Of a stretch of 64,000 nucleotides of DNA, positions 31,205-41,653 are shown piece by piece (within the stretch, counting starts at the first letter, position 1; every line of letters starts with the position of its first letter). Position numbers and translations under genes: made by a program. The notes below the pieces were generated by a model. That model was not told the DNA's origin. It saw only the letters and a list, made by a program, of their open reading frames with translations, and ran no database searches. Source of the DNA: Nematopogon swammerdamellus (taxonomy: Eukaryota > Arthropoda > Insecta > Lepidoptera > Adelidae); the NCBI GenBank assembly GCA_946902875.1, contig OX336349.1:18561891-18625890 (forward strand). The letters are read 5' to 3'.

Positions 31205-31352
31205 CCAAGCGGAGTGTGGGAAGACCACCCGCCAGGTGGGACGACGACATCAAGTACGTCGACGGAAGGAAGTGATTCCGTACCGCTGAAGGCCGAGAGG
31301 ACTGGAGAAAAATTGGAGCAGCGTATGTCCAGCAGTGGACGCATATCCGCCC
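31205..31352 (+). pseudogene. RTE-type LINE, 3' end
   Basis: Encodes SVGRPPARWDDDIKYVDG, W-RTAEGREDWRKIGAAYVQ, QWTHIRPKFLI, stop: end of the RTE-group RT, followed by an AAATAAATAAA tail. Truncated, no catalytic part. Confidence 0.7.
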
Positions 31353-31985
31353 TAAATTCTTAATATAAATAAATAAAATAAATAAATGTATATTTTGTCA
31401 ATCTCCAAGCAACGTGAATTATTCCACTTCCAAATCGGCCCCCGCACCTCAATATCCCTAACTAACGCCCCTACTGACCGCGAGGCCGCCGTGTCTTTGC
31501 TGCCCCCACCCCACGCCTCTCCCCATCTATGCCGCCCCCCTCCTAGCATCGCCACTGGGCCCCCTGGCTCAAGGAGTTGGCTCATCCTGGAAATGTTATA
31601 CTCCAATACATTTCATATTCTGACGACATGCCCGCTCGTAGTTATGCTCGGACTTGCGACGACGTGGGTAAGGTAGGATTAATTCGGGAGGCTCTGGATT
31701 TAGAGCCTTCGGGTGTATGCTAATTTAGTAGTATGCGTGTAAGCTAATATTGATGTGTATTTGTAGTTTGTATAGAATAGAATAGAAACATTTTATTCTT
31801 TATGTCTTGACTGAAAACCTCCAAAAAAGATAATAACATACAAAGAAATACAATAAAATTAATTACAAAGGAGTAATTATTTTTATAGTATTTTATTATC
31901 TTTTTTCGGATAAATCTTGAACTGATTTGGTTTATTGCTTACTCGTAGTACCTATGTTAATATGTTTAACGTAATTAAAGTTAAG
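31353..31985. other. unassigned DNA
   Basis: ORFs 31386-31676 (plus) and 31352-31606 (minus) overlap; the Pro-rich and Gly-rich content suggests base composition, not genes. (GAATA)n near 31777 may be a retroelement tail. Confidence 0.4.
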
Positions 31986-31989
31986 CGTG

Positions 31990-32070
31990 TAAGTTCATCA
32001 CCATCAGCCCGTTTCGGTCCACTGCTGGACATGGGCCTTTCCCGAATTCTCATTCGTCTACACCCGGCTA
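31990..32070 (-). mobile_element. RTE-type LINE 3' tail
   Basis: TTCATCACCATCAGCCCG, GTCCACTGCTGGACATGGGC: the reversed end of an RTE family that finishes (GTGATG)n, as at 52817-52906. Confidence 0.6.
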
Positions 32071-32905
32071 CCTTTTTTTAGTCGTTATTTAATTAATTTC
32101 ACATTTAAAAACAAATAAATAAATTTGCATATTAAATAAAAAAATAAGAACTATATTTATACAACATGTGAAACAAAATATAATGGAAATATATTAAGTT
32201 CAAGACAGAGTTGTCTAAAATAGTTCGAATTTCTTTTAAATGTGTAGGTAAATTAAGATATTTAAACAAAAAGTTTAAATATCTAAAGAAACGGCTTTAT
32301 TCCCGGTCGTTTTGGAGATCAGCAACTCATCTCAATAACCCATTAAATACCCATACAAAAAGTTCGTTTTATTTTATAAATTGACTAAAATGATTAAATT
32401 TTGACTGAATGCATAAAATCGAAAATGTTTAAAGCAACAAATTGCATTCTGCAAAAAAAATCGTCGTCTCTATAGCTCGACCCGTCATATTTTCTGCCGG
32501 GAACTGTACCGACATTACTCCACGTACATTTCCGAAATCCTCCTGCTCAATCCAAATCATATTTGCGATGAAACAGCTTCTAAAACTTATCCCGAATGCA
32601 AGTTGTCCCTCGCACATTCGGACAAAGGTGACGCAAGTCGCTCTGACCACTGACAAAAGTTTCCACAATAACTCGGCCTAAGTAGAATTCAAATTCAAAA
32701 TCACACGTATTTCAGGGAGTCGAATTTTCGCCCCCCCCCCCCCCCCCCCCCCTCCCCCGCCCCTCCCACCAATTTCGCTCTTAGAGGGAGGGAGGTGTGG
32801 TATACGCAGCAGGCTAAGATTCGGCTGGGTACATTTGTAAGTCAGTGTCGTATAATATTGTATGGATGAAATTGCGTGTAGTCAACGTAATCCAAAGGTG
32901 GTGAT
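32071..32905. other. unassigned; C homopolymer
   Basis: Two fully overlapping 79-codon ORFs on opposite strands (32429-32681) have no motif. A pure C run of about 21 bases lies near 32732-32752 and may be imprecise in the assembly. Confidence 0.45.
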
Positions 32906-33222
32906 TTTTAACGTTCCGTATCCGTCGTACGGGACCCTATTACTACGCCGTCTGTCTGTCTGTCCGAGGGTTGTATCTCTTGAATCGAAATAGGTAGCCC
33001 GTTGAAATTTTCACAGAATATGTGTTATTTATTATGGTTGATATAACAACAAATAATAAAAATAGGAAAAAATCACGGAGGTCCCCATACAAGAAACTAA
33101 AAAGTGTATGCGTGCCATCTGCGGAAAACAGTATGAAGCATTTTAACTAATACATAGATGGCGTGAGTGGCGCAGACCATGACATGACGATACGGAACCC
33201 TCGGTGCGCGAGGTCGGTTTTT
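32906..33222 (+). mobile_element. G element, full length
   Basis: ACGTTCCGTATCCGTCGTAC, (GTCT)n, TGAATCGAAATAGGTAGCC, ACAACAAATAATAAAAATAG, GTCCCCATACAAGAAACT, GATGGCGTGAGTGGCGCAG, CATGACGATACGGAACCC, GTGCGCGAGGTCGG. It is directly abutted by S2 at 33223. Confidence 0.75.
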
Positions 33223-33620
33223 TTTATATAGTCCTGTATGGGTGGCTGACACAAAGGGGCTAAAGCACATGCTCCTACCAGCCAATATCACCTACCTACC
33301 TCCGAGAAGGTATATGCTATACCGAAATCTTCCCTTTGGATTGCTGCCTATACTGAACTAGAGAAGAACACAGCCGAGGCTGCTGTGTGGCCATCTTACA
33401 TCCAGTACGGTGGTACCAACCCAGTCGGCTACAATTCGAGCCTAGCACCTCGTAAGGGGCAAGGGAAGGGACTTACAGTTTTACACCGGTTCCGAACGGT
33501 CAAGCAGCAGGTGTATGCACGTAAATTTTTCCATCAGAAAAAAACTCGTTGGTACATTCCTACCGAAATTGAACCTCGGACCTCTCGTAAGAGAAACCGA
33601 TTCTCGGCCATCCGCCGAAT
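33223..33620 (-). mobile_element. S2 SINE, full length with insertions
   Basis: Minus strand: head GCGGATGGCCGAGAATCGG (degraded A box) and AGGTTCAATTTCGG (degraded B box), shared central domain, S2 tail, A-run. ACCT is duplicated near 33290. Confidence 0.75.
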
Positions 33621-34280
33621 TATTTTTAGTATTTTATTTCAACTAAAGTATTATGTATATGTTTGAATAGGATTTTCCCACCACCATCTGTGTCGAAATC
33701 CGTTCAGCATCCTCTAACGGATATATTCAATTTTAAACGCCGTAGGGCCAATATCGACCGCAAAAAAACGGCGCATAAGAAACAATAACGTATTCTTGGA
33801 AACATCTCAAAGTCACAATATGTCTGTGCATAGCAGATAGGCATGGTCGGGTTTATTGCTATCTAGTATTCAAGGATGGGTGTGGGGGGCGGCATAAGGT
33901 GGCGCCCGTGCGCGCCCCCTTATGCCGCCCCACCCCCGGGCGCTGGGGGCTCCAGGGTGGGGGCCGAACTTGGCGAAACGTAAGTTTGTGCTTTGGACAG
34001 GAGCGGTCATAACGTGGATATTTGGAGATATTTCGACCGCTATTCCAGTTCTTGGGCGTCTGTGCGCATATACAGCAGGTTGTGAATATTTGTTTTGCCA
34101 AAAAATATTTTAGTTGATATTATATAATTTGTTTCTACCTAACTAACAAATGTTTTGTTTCTTATAAAATAAAATAAAATCTTAAAAATTTATTATAAAT
34201 GAATAGAACGAATCAAATTAAATTATCCTACAAATATAACTTTGTAAGACTTAAAAATTACAAATTAAAAAAACCCCCGA
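33621..34280. other. unassigned DNA
   Basis: Contains a GC-rich hairpin (33877-33937, listed separately) and overlapping chance ORFs. Confidence 0.45.
33877..33937. repeat. GC-rich hairpin
   Basis: GGGCGGCATAAGGTGGCG / CGCGCCCCCTTATGCCGCCC form a stem of about 25 bp with few mismatches; extra G/C runs extend it. Confidence 0.8.
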
Positions 34281-34398
34281 CCCTTGAAAAGTAAAAAATT
34301 ATTTCCGTTTACTTACTTAAATTAATCGGAGGACCGCTAAGTAAATACCCGCGCAGCTCTGAGTTTTTATATTTTATTTACTTAGCGGTCCCCCGAAG
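34281..34398. repeat. I repeat, copy 2, stem-forming
   Basis: Same unit as 11767. Here GGACCGCTAAGTAAATA and TATTTACTTAGCGGTCC are perfect inverted repeats about 30 bp apart. Confidence 0.75.
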
Positions 34399-34431
34399 TA
34401 TGGCTTTTATTTAACTAGCATGTACTTACAT

Positions 34432-34540
34432 GTATCTATACATATAATAAAATCGTAAATGCAAAAAAGTCTTTACATTGAATATATTCGAAAAGAAAAA
34501 CAAACCAGTATGTCTTAAAATGAGAAACTGAACATGTTAT
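34432..34540 (+). mobile_element. Helitron-like 5' end
   Basis: TCTATACATATAATAAAATC, then GTAAATGCAAAAAAGTC, matching the starts at 35994 and 36397. A TC-initiated conserved 5' end fits Helitrons; the 3' end is missing. Confidence 0.55.
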
Positions 34541-34569
34541 TATTACAAAGCAGGTATTCTTATTATTAT

Positions 34570-34785
34570 TTTATGCTCAATTCTCAAGCTCAACTCTTTT
34601 GCTACTACCTACTTACATTCCACTATATTAATCGAATCTCAAACATACAAAGATTGACTGTAAGAAATCGCTGTATGGGATAAGTCCGCCTTTGCACCTT
34701 ATGTAAATTTTCTAATGCACTTATTACTGTTGAATGTTTCCTGGAGCAATAAATAATTTTCTATATATCTATCTACAATTTTAAA
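34570..34785 (+). mobile_element. E, LINE-type 3' end
   Basis: CAACTCTTTTGCTACTACC, AAGATTGACTGTAAGAAATC, GATAAGTCCGCCTTTGCACC, GGAGCAATAAATAA, TCTATCTAC. Confidence 0.7.
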
Positions 34786-35154
34786 TAAAAAATTTCAAAC
34801 ACCCTATAACTGCCACGTATCTCCTAAACTACACGCACACAAACAGATACACTGGCAAGTGTGTTGGTATGGGTGCAATATTAAATTCCATCGAATTGAC
34901 CGTCCGGAGTCCAGACCACCTTGCTATATAGTACTGTTAGAATGTTGCTGATTCGGACTTGCCGATCGGGTCGGACATTTAGGAAAACTATTTGGACTAA
35001 TTCCGGCGAGTTAATTGTTAGCTGTGTGGACTAATTAATTAGTTATTAGACGCATTGCGGTATTTGATACTGAATTGTTCGGCACAATGTAATTTAATCA
35101 TCTTTAGATGTGCCAAAAAATATTAAGCAAAAAGCTCATGTGAATTAATTGATT
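34786..35154. other. unassigned DNA
   Basis: Nothing recognised. Confidence 0.5.
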
Positions 35155-35237
35155 AGTCAGTCAGTCAGTCAGCGTGTAAGCGTCCACTGCTGGACATACG
35201 CCTCTCCAATTTTCCTCCAGTCCTCCCGGCCTTGATT
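35155..35237 (-). pseudogene. RTE-type LINE fragment
   Basis: Minus strand encodes GREDWRKIGEAYVQQWTLTR with a short flank, equivalent to the start of 23500-23745. (GTCA)n at 35155 may be its tail. Confidence 0.65.
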
Positions 35238-35299
35238 AAGTAGTTCTAAATTTTTAAGCGAATATGGAATCGATGACAACCCATCGTTACAGATTTCAT

Positions 35300-35515
35300 C
35301 AGAATAATCGGTGTTGTGCTAAAAGTACTCTTGTGAATTACAAGTAAGGCACGAAGACGCACCTGCTGCATGACTCGGTGAAAGGACCGTGCCAAGGTGA
35401 GAACCTAACCTGTCGCCCTTTAGCACGGTCATCTTGTCGGTTTGTACGACATGCACGGGGAGAGAAGCAGTGGGGTATTATTTTTAAGTACCGACCCCAC
35501 ACTGTACACGCGGAC
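35300..35515 (-). repeat. A repeat with internal deletion
   Basis: AATCGGTGTTGTGCT, GTAAGGCACGAAGACGCACC, TGCATGACTCGGTGAAAGG, CCTGTCGCCCTTTAGCACGG, AAGTACCGACCCCACAC. About 60 bp of the A middle is missing. Confidence 0.7.
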
Positions 35516-35570
35516 AACAAACTGAACCCATAAGAGTTTCATTTTTGCTTTTGAGGTACAGAAAACTAAA

Positions 35571-35953
35571 GAAACAGGGCAAGTGCGAGTCGAACTCGCA
35601 CACCGAGGGCTCCGTATCGCCATGTCATGGTCAGCGCCACTCACGCCATCTATGACGTCTTTATGAAATGCTTCATATTAGTTAAAATTCGTGATTAGTT
35701 TAAATGGTTCATACTCTTTTCGGTAGATGGCGCGCATACACTTTTTAGTTTCTTCTATGGGAACCCCCATGAATTTTTTTACTTTTTCTTATTTTTATTA
35801 TTTGTTGTTATATCCGCCATTACACTAAGTGAAAATTTCAACGGGCTACCTATCGGTTCAAGAGATACAGCCCTCGGACAGACAGACAGACGGACGGACG
35901 GCGGGCGTAGGCTTAGTAATAGGGGCCCGTACCGGATACGGAACCCTAAAAAT
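35571..35953 (-). mobile_element. G element, full length
   Basis: Reversed G from AAGTGCGAGTCGAACTCGC to CCGTACCGGATACGGAACCC, with (AGAC)n near 35881. Includes the TGGCGCGCATACACTTTTTAG interior absent from the shorter copy at 22017. Confidence 0.75.
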
Positions 35954-35993
35954 TATGCCAGTCAGCTAAACTACAACAATCCTTATTCTCAGT

Positions 35994-36396
35994 TATCTAT
36001 ACATATAATAAAATCGTAGAGTAAGAAAGTCTGTACATTGAATGTATTCGGAAAAAAACTAATCAGGGTGGCTTAAAATGAGATACTGAACATGTTAGAA
36101 CAGTTTTTAAAATTTTTGTTTGTTTGTTTGTTTGTTTGTCTGTACGCGCATCACGCAAAAACCACTGAACGGAATTAGACGAAACTTTGTATAGTGGCAG
36201 TTTATATGCCGGGTTAACATAATACGTAAAAAAAAATAAAAAAAAAAAAAAATTAACAATTATAAACATTATTGCGCGTTTAAAATCACGTAGTCCAAAG
36301 TACATAATTATATCTTGAGAACTGGCAGCAAATATACAATTTCAAGAAAATGACAAGTTCTTCTTTTTTATAACTTGAACACTATAACATATCTAT
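35994..36396 (+). mobile_element. Helitron-like 5' segment
   Basis: ATCTATACATATAATAAAAT, (TTTG)n near 36115, GTACGCGCATCACGCAAAAA, CCACTGAACGGAATTAGACG, TATGCCGGGTTAACATAAT. It is followed by another start at 36397, suggesting tandem or nested insertion. Confidence 0.6.
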
Positions 36397-36706
36397 TCTT
36401 TCTATACATATAATAAAATCGTAAATGCAAAAATGTCTATTTGTACGCGCATCTCGCAAAAACCACTGAAAGGAATTTGAGGAAACTTTTTATAGTGACA
36501 GTGTATATCCCGGATTTAACATAATAATTAAAAAATATAATAAAAATCACGTAATCCAAAGTAAAGGTAAAAAACAATTTTAAATGTTATGTTGACAACG
36601 GAGAACTGTCATCTCGACGTGAGCTGGCCGGTGACAAATTGTTTGATAAATAAAAATAATAATTGAAAGTCGAAGTTATGTCGCTGTCATTGGTGCAATA
36701 AAATTT

Positions 36707-37310
36707 ATATATCTGTTGCCCGCGGCTTCGCTCGCGTGAAATTCGTATTTAAAAAAAGAAAGTAAGTAACTAAAGGCGGGCCCGAAGGCGGATCTGCGCT
36801 CACGTAAACGATAGTCTTTCTCGATGAAAATAACTAAGGACGAGGCGGAAGGCGGAGCTGAGTTCAGGAAGAAGAAAAACATTCTTGAAGAAAGTAAGTA
36901 ACTAAGGGCGAGGTCGAAGGCCGAGCTCTATTCTGGAAGATCATAAACCTTCTCGAAGAAAGTAAGTAACTATGGGTAAGGCCGCAGGCAGAGCTGCGTT
37001 CAGGAAGAAGCTAAACCATCTTGAAGAAAGTAAGTAACTAAGGTGAGGCCGAAGGCCGAGCTACGTTCGGGTAATTTAAAAACCATCTCGAAGAAAGCAA
37101 GTAACTAAGGGCGAGGCCGAAGGCCGAGCTGCGTTCAGGAAGAAGCTAAACCATCTTGAAGAAAGTAAGCAACTAAGGCGAGGCCGAAGGCCGATCTACG
37201 TTCTGACAAATGATAAACCATCTCGAAAAAAGCAAGTAACTAAGGGCGAGGCCGAAGGCCGAGCTGCGTTCAGGAAGAAACTAAACCATCTCGAATAAAG
37301 TTAATTAATA
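36707..37310 (-). repeat. 67-bp array inside reversed Helitron end
   Basis: Starts TTGCCCGCGGCTTCGCTCGC, then about seven units with GGCGAGGCCGAAGGCCGAGC, GCGTTCAGGAAGAAG and AAGAAAGTAAGTAACTAAGG. GAGGCC landmarks at 37045, 37112, 37180 and 37248 give 67-68 bp spacing. Units nearer the H end are more diverged. Confidence 0.8.
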
Positions 37311-37343
37311 TTAAGATTGAGTTAATTTAATTTAAATTTTATT

Positions 37344-37808
37344 ATAAAGTCCACGCTTCTGACGGCAAATATACCGTGCATCCTAGAACCTCGCGGTTAT
37401 TCCCGGCTGGATGGCAAGAGGCCCGATGCTATCAACTTAGTGCCATGGACTAAGGGTAGTTCTTTGATGTGGGACGCCACTTTTGTTCTCACATTGGCTC
37501 CAAGTCACATTAGGACATCTTCAAGAGCGGCTGGCGCGGCCGAGGCTGGGGCGGAGAGCCTCAAACGCAGCAAATATAGAAATATAATTCAAGATTTCGA
37601 ATTTGTTGCGTTTGCGGTTGAAACCCTCGGTCCGTAGAGCAGTGAAGCCAAAAGAGGCTTGAGCTGGTTGACGCAACTGGTGTCCCGCCATCAAGGGCTT
37701 ATGTACTTCATTCAAAGGGTAAGCCTTGCCATCCAGCAGGGTAATGCCGCAAGTACTCTAAGAACATTTGAAAATGCCCGTTTTGATAGTTATTTTAATG
37801 TTTGTTAG
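37344..37808 (+). pseudogene. captured ORF fragment of a multi-copy animal gene family
   Basis: One frame reads STLLTANIPCILEPRGYSRL, DGKRPDAINLVPWTKGSSLM, WDATFVLTLAPSHIRTSS, AAEAGAESLKRSKYRNI, FVAFAVETLGP, one TAG at 37635 (where the family usually has Trp), then SSEAKRGLSW and RVSLAIQQGNAASTLRTF, natural stop at 37806. The motifs LEP-GL-R-DGKRPDG, P(W)---R-LVWD-TC-DTLAPSH and SLAIQRGNAAS-LGT define a family common in invertebrates beside retroelement ORFs; its biochemical role is unknown to me. 5' part missing. Confidence 0.65.
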
Positions 37809-37889
37809 GTAGGTTTAATTCTTTAGTTATTAATATTACTTGTTTATTTTTATGTAATAAATAGATTGAGTAAACGATATTATATTCTA

Positions 37890-38250
37890 TCGAAGAAAGG
37901 AAGTCTTTAAGGGCGAGGCCCGAAGGCGGAAGAGGGTTTTTGGTTTACCTGAACGCAGCTCGGCCTTCGGCTTCGCACTTAGTTCCTTCCTTTCTTCCAG
38001 AAGGTTTATCGTCTTCCTGAACGCAGCTCGGCCTTCGGCCTCGCCCTTGCTTAGTTCCTTTATTTGAGAAAGGTTTATCGTTTACCTGAAAGCAGCTCGG
38101 CCTTCGGCCTCGCCCTTAGTTAGTTACTTTCTTTAAGAAGGTTTTTCGATTACCTGAACGCAGCTTGGCCTTCTGCCTCTCCCTTAGTTACCTACATTCT
38201 TCTTTGGAATACGAATTTCACGCGAGCTGAGCCGCGGGCTCAGCTAGTAT
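37890..38250 (+). repeat. 67-bp array at Helitron 3' end
   Basis: Four units with GAACGCAGCTCGGCCTTCGG, CCTCGCCCTTAGTTAGTTAC, spaced 68-69 bp (37961, 38029, 38098, 38166), oriented opposite to 36707-37310. It ends in the GC hairpin and AGCTAGT. Confidence 0.8.
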
Positions 38251-38442
38251 GTTCATAAGAGCACCGCACTGGCCACCCCTAGTTACCTACCTCTGGGATG
38301 CGAATAAGGGGCGGGTTTAACTAATCGATCCTAGCAACTTAACCTCAAATTAAGTAATTTGTACACTTAACTACAGTTTGGAGATTCTTATGTTCGGGCG
38401 TGCTCGTCAAGGAGGCGAGTGTAGACCTATGAATGTACCAGA

Positions 38443-38810
38443 ATGGTGCGGTCGGTCGACTGTTGTTGAGCAACCCTGAGGGCGTTCAGTACTTGGATGG
38501 GTGACAGCTCGACCGTTGAAGGCTGACCGTGGTTCGGATTGCACGTAAAACTGTAGGTCCCTTCCGTTCTCACCCTACTAGTTGGTAGGGTTTATCCCGT
38601 CCGGGTTGGTACCACCGCACTGAATGAAACGTCGGTCGAAACGGCTATGAAAATAATTCGTGCTTTCCGTCTAGTTTAGTGTACCCGATATGAAATGAAG
38701 GGAAGCACTGACATGGCACCTAGTTCACCCGGTCTTATGGGCTGACATTACGGATGTTGTAGGTGATGTAACCAACCGTGCCTCTTCCGTGTCAGTTTGC
38801 ATAAAAAAAA
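38443..38810 (+). mobile_element. S1 SINE, head truncated
   Basis: Starts at GGTGCGGTCGGTCGACTG (A box lost), has GTACTTGGATGGGTGACAGC, GGTTCGGATTGC, body, tail, A-run. A small duplication CTCTTCCGTGTCAG lies near the end. Confidence 0.85.
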
Positions 38811-39238
38811 GAACTTATGGGTTCTCATAAGCCCAATGTCAACAATAAAACGGTGCAGAGGCTATCTGCGACGAGTCATGCGGAGATAGGACGGTTTGAG
38901 TTTTGCCAGAATTTTGCCAGTTCTCCCGCGGACTAACTCTTCCTTTCTCTCCCAATTCGTTGAAGATGAATTGGAGAGGTTCCAGTGAAAGTGTTCTCAA
39001 GTACCACCTAACGACTTTCACCGTTCCACGCTTCGGCTAGTTTCAGTAACGTGCTCCACTAGTTAACATACCTGAGAGTAGGTACTATGCAGTAGCTTAG
39101 GAAACTATTATCCTTTCTGTGAAGTTTGTTTCAGCCATTTATCACAACCTTATAGATTAAGTTCACGTATATTATCAGGGCCGACATACTTTACTAGCCA
39201 GTAGCGGTGACATTACACAAATTTGACTTTTTTTAAAT
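38811..39238. other. J3 scrap then unassigned
   Basis: 38813-38866 (TTCTCATAAGCCCAATGTCA, ACAATAAAACGGTG) is a reversed piece of J3, the same region amplified in the 108-bp array. The rest is unassigned. Confidence 0.5.
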
Positions 39239-40277
39239 GTAAACCAACATGGGTGGCTGTGCCGAGAGATCAATGGTGCAGTCGACGGAGCCAAAAACAC
39301 CTCTCCTCGCGAAACCACGCGAAGCAACAAAATTAAGAGCAAAGTCAGAGGTCTTCAATTATAAATTCATAGGGACAGCAAAAATCAAGTTAAAAATAAA
39401 AATAATCTCATAGGTTGAGCGATACATCGTTGAAAAGTTCTTATATGTAATCCAGATTACTATTTTTAGAAAATAGATTAATCTTATCAAACGTCATAGG
39501 TTGAAATATATTAAATTGTCTCTTTCCGAGGCAATAATTCCAAAACAAACGGCTCAATAAATCTTTTAAAAAAGTATTGAAGTAACCTAAGTGCTTTAAG
39601 TGATATTAAGTGCTTTAGGCACGAAACTACTTTCAAGTTTGTATTTAAACAGTTATAGAGAAATTCTAATTCTTCTGAGCGTAGACGTCGTGTTTTTGCG
39701 GCCTTGGACAGAATACTCGTAAATACATAAATACCACACGCCGTATCCCGACAATCGGTAAACCAACATGGGTGGCTGTGCCGAGAGATCAATGGTGCAG
39801 TCGACGGAGCCAAAAACACCTCTCCTCGCGAAACCACGCGAAGCAACAAAATTAAGAGCAAATTCAGAGGTCTTCAATTATAAATTCATAGGGACAGCAA
39901 ACATCAAGTTAAAAATAAAAATAATCTCATAGGTTGAGCGATACATCGTTGAAAAGTTCTTATATGTAATCCAGATTACTATTTTTAGAAAATAGATTAG
40001 TCTTATCAAACGTCATAGGTTGAAATATATTAAATTGTCTCTTTCCGAGGCAATAATTCCAAAACAAACGGCTCAATAAATCTTTTAAAAAAGTATTGAA
40101 GTAACCTAAGTGCTTTAAGTAATATTAAGTGCTTTAGGCACGAAACTACTTTCAAGTTTGTGTTTTAAACAGTTATAGAGAAATTCTAATTCTTCTGAGC
40201 GTAGACGTCGTGTTTTTGCGGCCTTGGACAGAATACTCGTAAATACATAAATACCACACGCCGTATCCCGACAATCG
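39239..40277. repeat. 519/520-bp tandem duplication
   Basis: Copy 1 39239-39757, copy 2 39758-40277, head to tail. Differences by eye: AAAGTCAGAGG/AAATTCAGAGG, GCAAAAATC/GCAAACATC, GATTAATCT/GATTAGTCT, AGTGATATT/AGTAATATT, and one extra T in copy 2. Each copy opens with a reversed L end (ACATGGGTGGCTGTGCCG, CTCCTCGCGAAACCACGC) and closes with the reversed A start ACGCCGTATCCCGACAATCG. The A body continues only after copy 2. Confidence 0.9.
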
Positions 40278-40575
40278 GGGGTAAGCAGAGTAATCGGTTT
40301 TGTGCTGCAAGTACTCTCATAAATTACAGCACAACACCAACCACCGCGTTTAGCAAGATATTCGGATAAGATAACTATCAGGCAGCAAGTAAGGCACGAG
40401 GGCCCACCTGCTGCATAACACGGTGGAAAGACTGTGCCAAGGTGAGAGGTGGCAAGCCTGTCGCCCTTATGCACGGCATCTTGCCCTTATCCCTTAGTCG
40501 CCTTTTACGACATATGCGCAGGGAGAAATGCAGTGGGGTGGGGCTATTCTTATTAAGTACCGGCCCCACACATTA
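40245..40575 (-). repeat. A repeat, full length
   Basis: Complete A in reverse: CACACGCCGTATCCCGACAA to TTAAGTACCGGCCCCACAC. Its first 30 bp belong to the duplicated unit. Confidence 0.75.
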
Positions 40576-40614
40576 CAGTACATAACAGTACACTGAATAA
40601 ATATAGATTGTATA

Positions 40615-41084
40615 CAGGGTGTATCAGGATAGGTTTTCGAAACTTCAGGGTTCGAAAGGGGCCCATAATTGAAGACGAAAAGCTCTGAAACTTTTTCCCA
40701 GATTCGATCATTTTACAGTACTTTTTGGTGAAAATCTATTCTTCAAGATTTGGTGGATGGTTAACGTCCGCCTTTATTAAATAAAAAATAAATTCTAACT
40801 CATGTATAAAAATGGGTAGGTTGCATACATAACTAGTACAATTGAACTGCGTGTAGGTAAGTTCAAAACACTGAAAGTTCAATGACCTCAAAAGAAAAAG
40901 AGGACTGAATTAGTTCACTGCACTCTCCAGTCTCACTGTCCATCTAGTTTTTATTACAATTTCCAACTTTTGTATGACAAAAAAAAAACAACGGAATTTC
41001 GATTTGAGTGATAAGGATTTTTTTCTTCTAATAATGAGTACTTTCTATTCCTGAAGTTTCTCAAACCTATCCTGATACACCCTG
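40615..41084. mobile_element. M, Tc1/mariner-type MITE, copy 2 (best)
   Basis: CAGGGTGTATCAGGATAGGT / ACCTATCCTGATACACCCTG (about 37-bp arms including AACTTCAGG / CCTGAAGTT), flanked by TA on both sides. 470 bp, no ORF. Inside: GGTTCGAAAGGGG, GAAGACGAAAAGCT, CATTTTACAGTACTTTTTGG. Confidence 0.85.
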
Positions 41085-41284
41085 TATACTTCTTTGCAAA
41101 ATTGTGAAACTGCTACAGTTATCCCGGTATCGTTTTGTTTTTTTTTTATTTTTAATTTCACACTTTTGGAAAAATAGGTTTCACCTTTAAAATTTTTTTT
41201 ATCTAAAAGAATATCAACCGAACATGTTCGTTCATTATTAAGTATAATCAATATCAATCAATCATCATCAATACTAATCAATAC

Positions 41285-41653
41285 TAATAATAAATATGTA
41301 AGGGATGGTCATGGAGTAAGTTACTTTGTTTTATGAGATACTGCGTCTGTAGACTCTATGTATGATACTAAACTAAATTGATGATTTTTAGAATTTTTTT
41401 CTGTATGTATGTATGTTCCTCCATAACTCTTAAACCGATCATACGAATTCGATGAAACTTAGTGCAAGCACATTTGATTATACGGGACACAGGATAGGCT
41501 AAATCATATTCACTTCTGGTTACGCTAAGATGACGTGGCTCTCATACAAACCGAATTGTTTCGCCCGCCGAAATAAAGGTACGGCTTACTTACTTTTTTC
41601 TTTTTAAATACGAATTTAACGTGAGCGAAGCCGCGGGCAAAAGCTAGTAAGTA
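41285..41653 (+). mobile_element. H Helitron-like element, full length
   Basis: From AATCAATACTAATAATAAAT and AAGGGATGGTCATGGAGTAA to AACGTGAGCGAAGCCGCGGG, CAAAAGCTAGT, then AAGTAATAAG. Best plus-strand copy: no terminal inverted repeats, 3' GC hairpin, AGCTAGT end. Confidence 0.75.

Larger units (their letters stand above)
36397..38250 (+). mobile_element. Helitron-like structure carrying a captured ORF fragment
   Basis: Begins TCTATACATATAATAAAATC and ends ACGCGAGCTGAGCCGCGGGC, TCAGCTAGT, consistent with Helitron 5'-TC and 3' hairpin plus CTAG(T). The inside holds a reversed H-type end (36707), a 67-bp array in minus sense (to 37310), a gene fragment (37344-37808), and a plus-sense array (37890-38220). 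No Rep/helicase, so non-autonomous. It might be one foldback element or two opposed copies flanking acquired DNA. Confidence 0.55.

Noticed and set aside
32429..32681. 79-codon ORFs on both strands as a host exon
   Set aside because: Exact overlap on opposite strands with no motif, splice evidence or composition shift.
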